Shown one piece after another: positions 59,995 through 64,000 of a DNA stretch of 64,000 nt. Every line of letters begins with the position of its first letter. Position 1 is the stretch's first letter. Made by a program: the position numbers and the translations under genes. Origin of the DNA: Proteus alimentorum (GTDB lineage Bacteria; Pseudomonadota; Gammaproteobacteria; Enterobacterales; Enterobacteriaceae); assembly GCF_002607735.1 (NCBI RefSeq), contig NZ_NBVR01000018.1:62001-126000 (forward strand), written 5' to 3'. The notes under the pieces are model-generated. The model worked only from the letters and a program-made list of their open reading frames with translations, was not told the DNA's origin and did no database searches.

Positions 59995-61263
59995 TTACTT
60001 CAACAGTTCTTCTAAACAACCGGTGTAAAGATTAACCGCAGTCATTAATTGTTTTTCATCAAAGTCAAAGCCTGCTTGGTGGTGACCTGCTGTTCGATCG
60101 GCACCCACAACGAAGTACAGTGATTTACCGCCACAACGTTGTACACGTTTTGCTAATACTGTTGCATCTTCACTACCACCGAATGGGCGAGTTGCAACCG
60201 CAGTTAGCTCAGAATGTTGACCAACAACTTTGGTCATAACATCAATCAATTCTTGGTCATTCGTTAGGTCAACGGCTTCACCCATGATTTCGCTTTCCAT
60301 TTCTAACTGGAAGCTATGTGCTGCGCCTTCAGCCATACGTACCGCATTTGCAGCCATAAAGCTGTTGATCTCTTCGTTTTCACCACGAACTTCAATTTGC
60401 ATTTCAGCATTAGCGGGGGTAACGTTACGGCCTTCACCGGCTTTTAATACACCGATGTTGATACGTGACATCCCTTTACCATGACGAGAAATGCCCAGCA
60501 TTTGCGTCGCTGCATGGCAAGCTCCTGCTAATGCATTACGGCCTAATTCTGGCTCTGCTCCTGCGTGGGATGGCGCACCTTTAAAACGGAAGTCATATTT
60601 AGTGGTACATAAGAAATGTGTTGGGTTAATAACAATTTCACCACTGTTTGCGATAAAGCCTAAGTGTGCACCTAAGAAGTAATCTGCATCATCAGCGATA
60701 CCACTTTCAGCCATCGCACGAGCGCCACGAACACCTTCTTCTGCGGGTTGGAATAAGATTTTAACTTTACCAACCACTTTATCTTTATTCTCAACTAACC
60801 AGTGAGCTACACCCAAACCGATAGAAATGTGTCCATCGTGACCACAAGCGTGCATTTCGCCAGCATGGCAAGAAGCAAAATTTTCGGCATGAGGACGGTG
60901 TTTAGTTTCGGTTGCTTCATTAACACCTACACAGTCGATATCAAAACGCAGTGCAACTGTTGGACCTGCTTTACCGCTGTCAAAAATAGCGACACAGCCA
61001 GTTAGCTCTTTCATTTCATCAAGCAGAGCTTCATCAACTTTATGCTCTCTTGCAACGGCTAGACCTTTTTCAACGACTTGACGACGACGACCAAAAGCAA
61101 ACTCTTGATTGATAACGTCTGGGCCAACTTTAACTTCTAAACCTAAGCTACGTAGTTCTTTGACAATTTTTGCTGTGGTTAAAAATTCTGACCAACCAAT
61201 TTCTGGATATTGGTGAAACTCACGACGCCATTTAATTAATTTTTCTAGTGTAATTGCTGACAT
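59995..61263 (-). CDS. M20-family amidohydrolase, AbgA-like
   Basis: The 422-residue protein is a metal-dependent amidohydrolase close to AbgA, which with AbgB cleaves p-aminobenzoyl-glutamate. Visible are WRREFHQYPEIGWSEF, the metal ligands in SCHAGEMHACGHDGHISIGLG, the catalytic LFQPAEEGVRGARAM and the C-terminal GADRTAGHHQAGFDFDE. No AbgB or AbgT partner is present; the linked transporter is DcuC-like, so the natural substrate may be an N-acyl amino acid or dipeptide. I prefer the second ATG (61263), which has GGAG eight bases upstream. Confidence 0.85.
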   Translation of the reverse strand: MSAITLEKLIKWRREFHQYPEIGWSEFLTTAKIVKELRSLGLEVKVGPDVINQEFAFGRRRQVVEKGLAVAREHKVDEALLDEMKELTGCVAIFDSGKAGPTVALRFDIDCVGVNEATETKHRPHAENFASCHAGEMHACGHDGHISIGLGVAHWLVENKDKVVGKVKILFQPAEEGVRGARAMAESGIADDADYFLGAHLGFIANSGEIVINPTHFLCTTKYDFRFKGAPSHAGAEPELGRNALAGACHAATQMLGISRHGKGMSRINIGVLKAGEGRNVTPANAEMQIEVRGENEEINSFMAANAVRMAEGAAHSFQLEMESEIMGEAVDLTNDQELIDVMTKVVGQHSELTAVATRPFGGSEDATVLAKRVQRCGGKSLYFVVGADRTAGHHQAGFDFDEKQLMTAVNLYTGCLEELLK

Positions 61264-61277
61264 ATTCATTTCTCCAC

Positions 61278-62552
61278 TTATAGCATGAATAACGCAACAG
61301 CGATGACGCCGATAATCATACCCGGTGCAGTACGTTTTGCGATTTCCATAGGGTTAACATTTGCAAGACCAGCACAAACAATTGCTGCACCTGCCAGTGG
61401 TGACATAGTACGACCTAACGCGCCAGATAATGCCGCTGCCATACCCATATCAGGGATTTCATAACCGAATTGTGCAGCATGAGGTGTTACTGTTTCGTTG
61501 AATGCGAATGCTGCTGCGTCACCAGAACCTGTGATAATACCCATTAAGAATGGCCCTAAAGTACCACCCCAGCGAGCAAATTCAGGAGAATGAGTTAAGA
61601 AGTTGATGAACGCGTCGATTAAACCAGATGCTTTCAGACCTGCGGCGAATACAGCTGCTGCAATGATGATACCTAATACATCACCATAAGCATTACCCAT
61701 ACCTTTAAAGAACTCTTTCGTAATTTGAGCAGGGTTAGTTAATGTGATGAACAGAGCATAGATAGAACCGATTAACATTGCTGCTGGTACAGACAGTTTA
61801 AAGGTACTGAAAGACTCGAAGAATGGCAGAATTAATAGGATCAATGGAATGAAAGGTGCTGTTGCATATAAGTAGTTAGGGCGAACAGCTTCTGGCGTTG
61901 CTTGCGCTGATGAAGATGATGCATCACCAGTAGCAGAAGCCATTTTGAACTCTTTTTTCACTAAAGCGACAACTGCCAGTGAAACAGCTGCGATACCACC
62001 AGCCATTAAGCTGTATGGGCTATGGCGAGCGATTAAATCAACCACTTCCATATTTGCCATGTTAGCAACGAAGGCGTTATGCGACATACCTGGGCTTAGC
62101 ATTGAGCCGATAGTACCACATAACACTGCACCACCTGCGATAGCTGGGTGAATACGTGCTGCGATTAATAATGGAATGAGTGTCGCACCTACCGCTGCAG
62201 CACAACCCGCTGCTGATGGGATTGCGATATTAATAAAATACGTTACGACAACCGTTGCTGGGATAAGGAAGAAGCCCAGACGAGTCATTACTTTTGATAA
62301 AACATGAACCAGATGCATATCGCATTTGGTGTACTTCATAACATAAGCAAAACCCATACTCGAACAGATTGCTTGAATTAATGATGAAGACACCATGCGC
62401 TCACTAAATGCAGCAAACGCATCCAATGGGCTCAGACTTAAAATACAGAGTAATAAGCCCGCACCAATTAGCACCATTCTGGTTTCATATTTTTTTATTA
62501 GCAAATAGACAGTTACGATAATAACGGCTACTGCTATAAGTTGCATCACCAT
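61278..62552 (-). CDS. DcuC-family dicarboxylate-type transporter
   Basis: The 424-residue inner-membrane protein has ten or more membrane segments and the DcuC-family signatures, including IPSAAGCAAAVGATLIPLLI, GTIGSMLSPGMSHNAFVANMA and the C-terminal GRTMSPLAGAAIVCAGLANVNPMEI. DcuC carriers move C4-dicarboxylates. It is 8 bp upstream of the amidohydrolase, so the pair is an operon that probably imports and then cleaves one compound. In E. coli the slot after sspB holds dcuD, a member of the same family. Confidence 0.85.
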   Translation of the reverse strand: MVMQLIAVAVIIVTVYLLIKKYETRMVLIGAGLLLCILSLSPLDAFAAFSERMVSSSLIQAICSSMGFAYVMKYTKCDMHLVHVLSKVMTRLGFFLIPATVVVTYFINIAIPSAAGCAAAVGATLIPLLIAARIHPAIAGGAVLCGTIGSMLSPGMSHNAFVANMANMEVVDLIARHSPYSLMAGGIAAVSLAVVALVKKEFKMASATGDASSSSAQATPEAVRPNYLYATAPFIPLILLILPFFESFSTFKLSVPAAMLIGSIYALFITLTNPAQITKEFFKGMGNAYGDVLGIIIAAAVFAAGLKASGLIDAFINFLTHSPEFARWGGTLGPFLMGIITGSGDAAAFAFNETVTPHAAQFGYEIPDMGMAAALSGALGRTMSPLAGAAIVCAGLANVNPMEIAKRTAPGMIIGVIAVALFML

Positions 62553-63061
62553 AGTGATCCCCTAGTTAATTATGACAATACTATTAATTGTGAAAACGAA
62601 CCTAACATCAATAAATTATATTTTTCTGTAAAGTTATTAGGTGACTCCATTATGAAGTTGGTAGGTTGACAATATTTGATTGTTATCAAATTTAATAGCC
62701 GAAATAAAATCTATTTTTTTAGACTGTGATGTTATTAACAAATGCTGTAAAACAATTATCATTAAAAGATGACAGAAAGGTTAAATAAAAAGAGATAAAG
62801 TAAAAAATACGAAAATAAATTATATTTACTATAGATCAGAAGTGTTATTCTGATACAAAAAAAGAATACCGTATTTTATCAAAATATTATTCTATAAATT
62901 ATATTAAATGGTAATGAGAATGATTATTTTGTCTGATATCTTGATGATCCTTAAATACTATTTATTAATTTAATCGCTAATATTGAAAATTATCCCACTT
63001 AAATTAAATGGGATAATAAATAAGAGAAATTGTTATTTTAAATAACGAAAATAAAAAATAT
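62553..63061. other. AT-rich intergenic region between the DcuC-like gene and gltD
   Basis: About 510 bp without a gene; strongly AT-rich. A perfect inverted repeat ATTTGAT-TGTT-ATCAAAT (62674-62691) lies about 120 bp upstream of the transporter and could be an operator. A plus-strand TTGACA at 62666 has no gene downstream of it. I see no terminator for gltD. Confidence 0.55.
62674..62691. promoter_or_regulatory. Possible operator upstream of the DcuC-like transporter
   Basis: Perfect 7-bp inverted repeat ATTTGAT/ATCAAAT with TGTT between. Its position fits a regulator site for the transporter-amidohydrolase operon, but no regulator gene is adjacent. Confidence 0.4.
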
Positions 63062-64000
63062 TTAACATGATAAATATCTTAAGATTCCTTCAGCGGCCTC
63101 TCTTCCTTCTGCTATTGCTGTTACCACAAGATCAGAGCCTCGTACAATATCGCCCCCAGCAAACACTTTAGGGTTTGTTGTTTGATTTGGTATTTCTTGA
63201 TTATCTGAAATAATAATTCTGCCTGAAGATGCATATTCAATATTATTTTCATCTAACCATGGATAATGTGCAGGTTTAAAGCCAAATGCCAGAATAACCG
63301 CATCAGCAGATAACAAATGCTCACTTCCTTCAATCGTCGTTAATGTTTTATCACCTTGGGTTTTAATAACTTGAATACCGACCACGTTATTTTGATTATC
63401 GACTTCAATATCTATAGGTTGAAGATTAAATAAAAATTCGCCACCTTCTTCTTTAGCATTTTTTACTTCGCGTTTTGAACCTGGCATATTGCTTTCATCA
63501 CGACGATAAACACAAGTCACTTTATTTGCACCTTGCCGAATCGCTGTACGCACACAGTCCATTGCGGTATCACCACCGCCTAATATCACTACATTTTTAT
63601 CTTTAAGGTCGATATAAGGTGTTTGAGGATCTTCACCATAACCCATTAAATAACGTGTGTTACCAATTAAATAAGGTAGAGCGCTATAAACACCATTAGC
63701 ACTTTCATTAGGAAAATGACCGCTTAAACTGTGATAAGTACCTAATCCTAGAAATACGGCGTCATATTGTGTTATTAGGGTACTGAGTGCGATATCTTTG
63801 CCTATTTCTGTATTAAGGCAAAACTCGATACCCATTTCACTGAATAATTCGCGACGTCGGATCATTAGTGATTTTTCGAGTTTAAAAGAGGGGATCCCGA
63901 ACGTAAGTAATCCCCCAATTTCTGGATGTTTATCAAAAACAACGGGTTTCACGCCTTGTCGAATAAGAACATCTGCACAGGTAAGACCCGCGGGGCCTGC
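63062..64000 (-). CDS. gltD: Glutamate synthase (NADPH) small subunit, 3' part
   Basis: GltD passes electrons from NADPH through FAD and iron-sulphur centres to the large subunit GltB for glutamate synthesis. About 313 codons lie in the window; the frame is open to the edge and reads AGPAGLTCADVLIRQGVKPV, the FAD-binding fold, so the apparent start at 63952 is internal. Further on are FDKHPEIGGLLTFGIP, the NADPH motif VILGGGDTAMDC, YRRDESNMPGS and FAGGDIVRGSDLVVTA. AegA-type paralogues share these motifs, but position near sspAB agrees with gltBD. Confidence 0.88.
   Translation of the reverse strand, partial: AGPAGLTCADVLIRQGVKPVVFDKHPEIGGLLTFGIPSFKLEKSLMIRRRELFSEMGIEFCLNTEIGKDIALSTLITQYDAVFLGLGTYHSLSGHFPNESANGVYSALPYLIGNTRYLMGYGEDPQTPYIDLKDKNVVILGGGDTAMDCVRTAIRQGANKVTCVYRRDESNMPGSKREVKNAKEEGGEFLFNLQPIDIEVDNQNNVVGIQVIKTQGDKTLTTIEGSEHLLSADAVILAFGFKPAHYPWLDENNIEYASSGRIIISDNQEIPNQTTNPKVFAGGDIVRGSDLVVTAIAEGREAAEGILRYLSC

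Noticed and set aside
62666-62696. TTGACA-based plus-strand promoter near the DcuC-like gene
   Set aside because: The best -10 (TTTAAT) is 19 bases away and there is no plus-strand gene downstream.

Overview
The window is a 64-kb piece of chromosome from a low-G+C member of the Enterobacterales, most likely Proteus or a close relative in the Morganellaceae. Fis, MreB, L13, S9, MurA, AccB and the Mla and Lpt proteins resemble their E. coli counterparts closely enough to be named on sight. The intergenic DNA is AT-rich, and most of the gene order is the E. coli order cut into blocks and rejoined. I saw no rRNA, tRNA, prophage, insertion sequence or CRISPR array. Identifications rest on reading the sequence and on remembered family motifs; no database search was run.

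Layout. 1-4.4 kb: the 3' end of a glycerate kinase gene followed by a dispersed palindromic repeat, panM, a Bcr/CflA-type drug exporter with a divergent MarR regulator, and the lipoprotein protease loiP. 4.5-9.6 kb: the glycerol-3-phosphate/glycerophosphodiester uptake locus ugpBAEC with ugpQ turned round to face the other way, and PhoB boxes in both orientations in the shared promoter region. 9.9-13.7 kb: an accessory stretch with carbamate kinase, a frameshifted cynX-like transporter, an acidic orphan protein and a SUKH-family protein. 13.9-33.7 kb: conserved core running fis-dusB, prmA-panF-yhdT, accC-accB-aroQ and acuI leftward, then mreBCD-yhdE-rng-yhdP-nitrilase-tldD rightward.

33.7-37.2 kb: a membrane-anchored barnase-type ribonuclease translationally coupled to its barstar inhibitor, then darP, pmbA (partner of tldD) and rnk. 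37.4-45.5 kb: the leftward cell-envelope and nitrogen-PTS cluster npr-rapZ-ptsN-hpf-rpoN-lptB-lptA-lptC-kdsC-kdsD-yrbG. 45.7-50.6 kb: mlaFEDCB-ibaG-murA rightward. 50.7-59.8 kb: a DUF2157 membrane protein and a small cysteine-rich protein, degS and degQ, zapG, zapE, rplM-rpsI and sspA-sspB. 60-64 kb: an M20 amidohydrolase with a DcuC-family carrier, and the 3' part of gltD.

How the genes work together. Most of the window builds and polices the cell envelope: LPS precursor synthesis (kdsC, kdsD) and export (lptABC), phospholipid transport (mlaFEDCB, yhdP), peptidoglycan precursor synthesis (murA), cell shape and division (mreBCD, zapE, zapG), periplasmic quality control (degS, degQ, loiP) and fatty-acid initiation (accBC). 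Pantothenate-related genes occur twice (panM and panF).

The most interesting items are these. The barnase/barstar pair lies in the genomic neighbourhood where E. coli keeps an orphan barstar, and the toxin has two natural cysteines at the barnase positions 43 and 80, a pair known from an engineered disulfide. A MarR operator contains the Shine-Dalgarno sequence of its own regulator gene. PhoB boxes are paired and divergent between ugpB and ugpQ. A nine-G tract lies in the Walker A motif of zapE. There are large RNA hairpins between mlaD and mlaC and in the rnk leader. csrD is absent from its usual place next to mreB.
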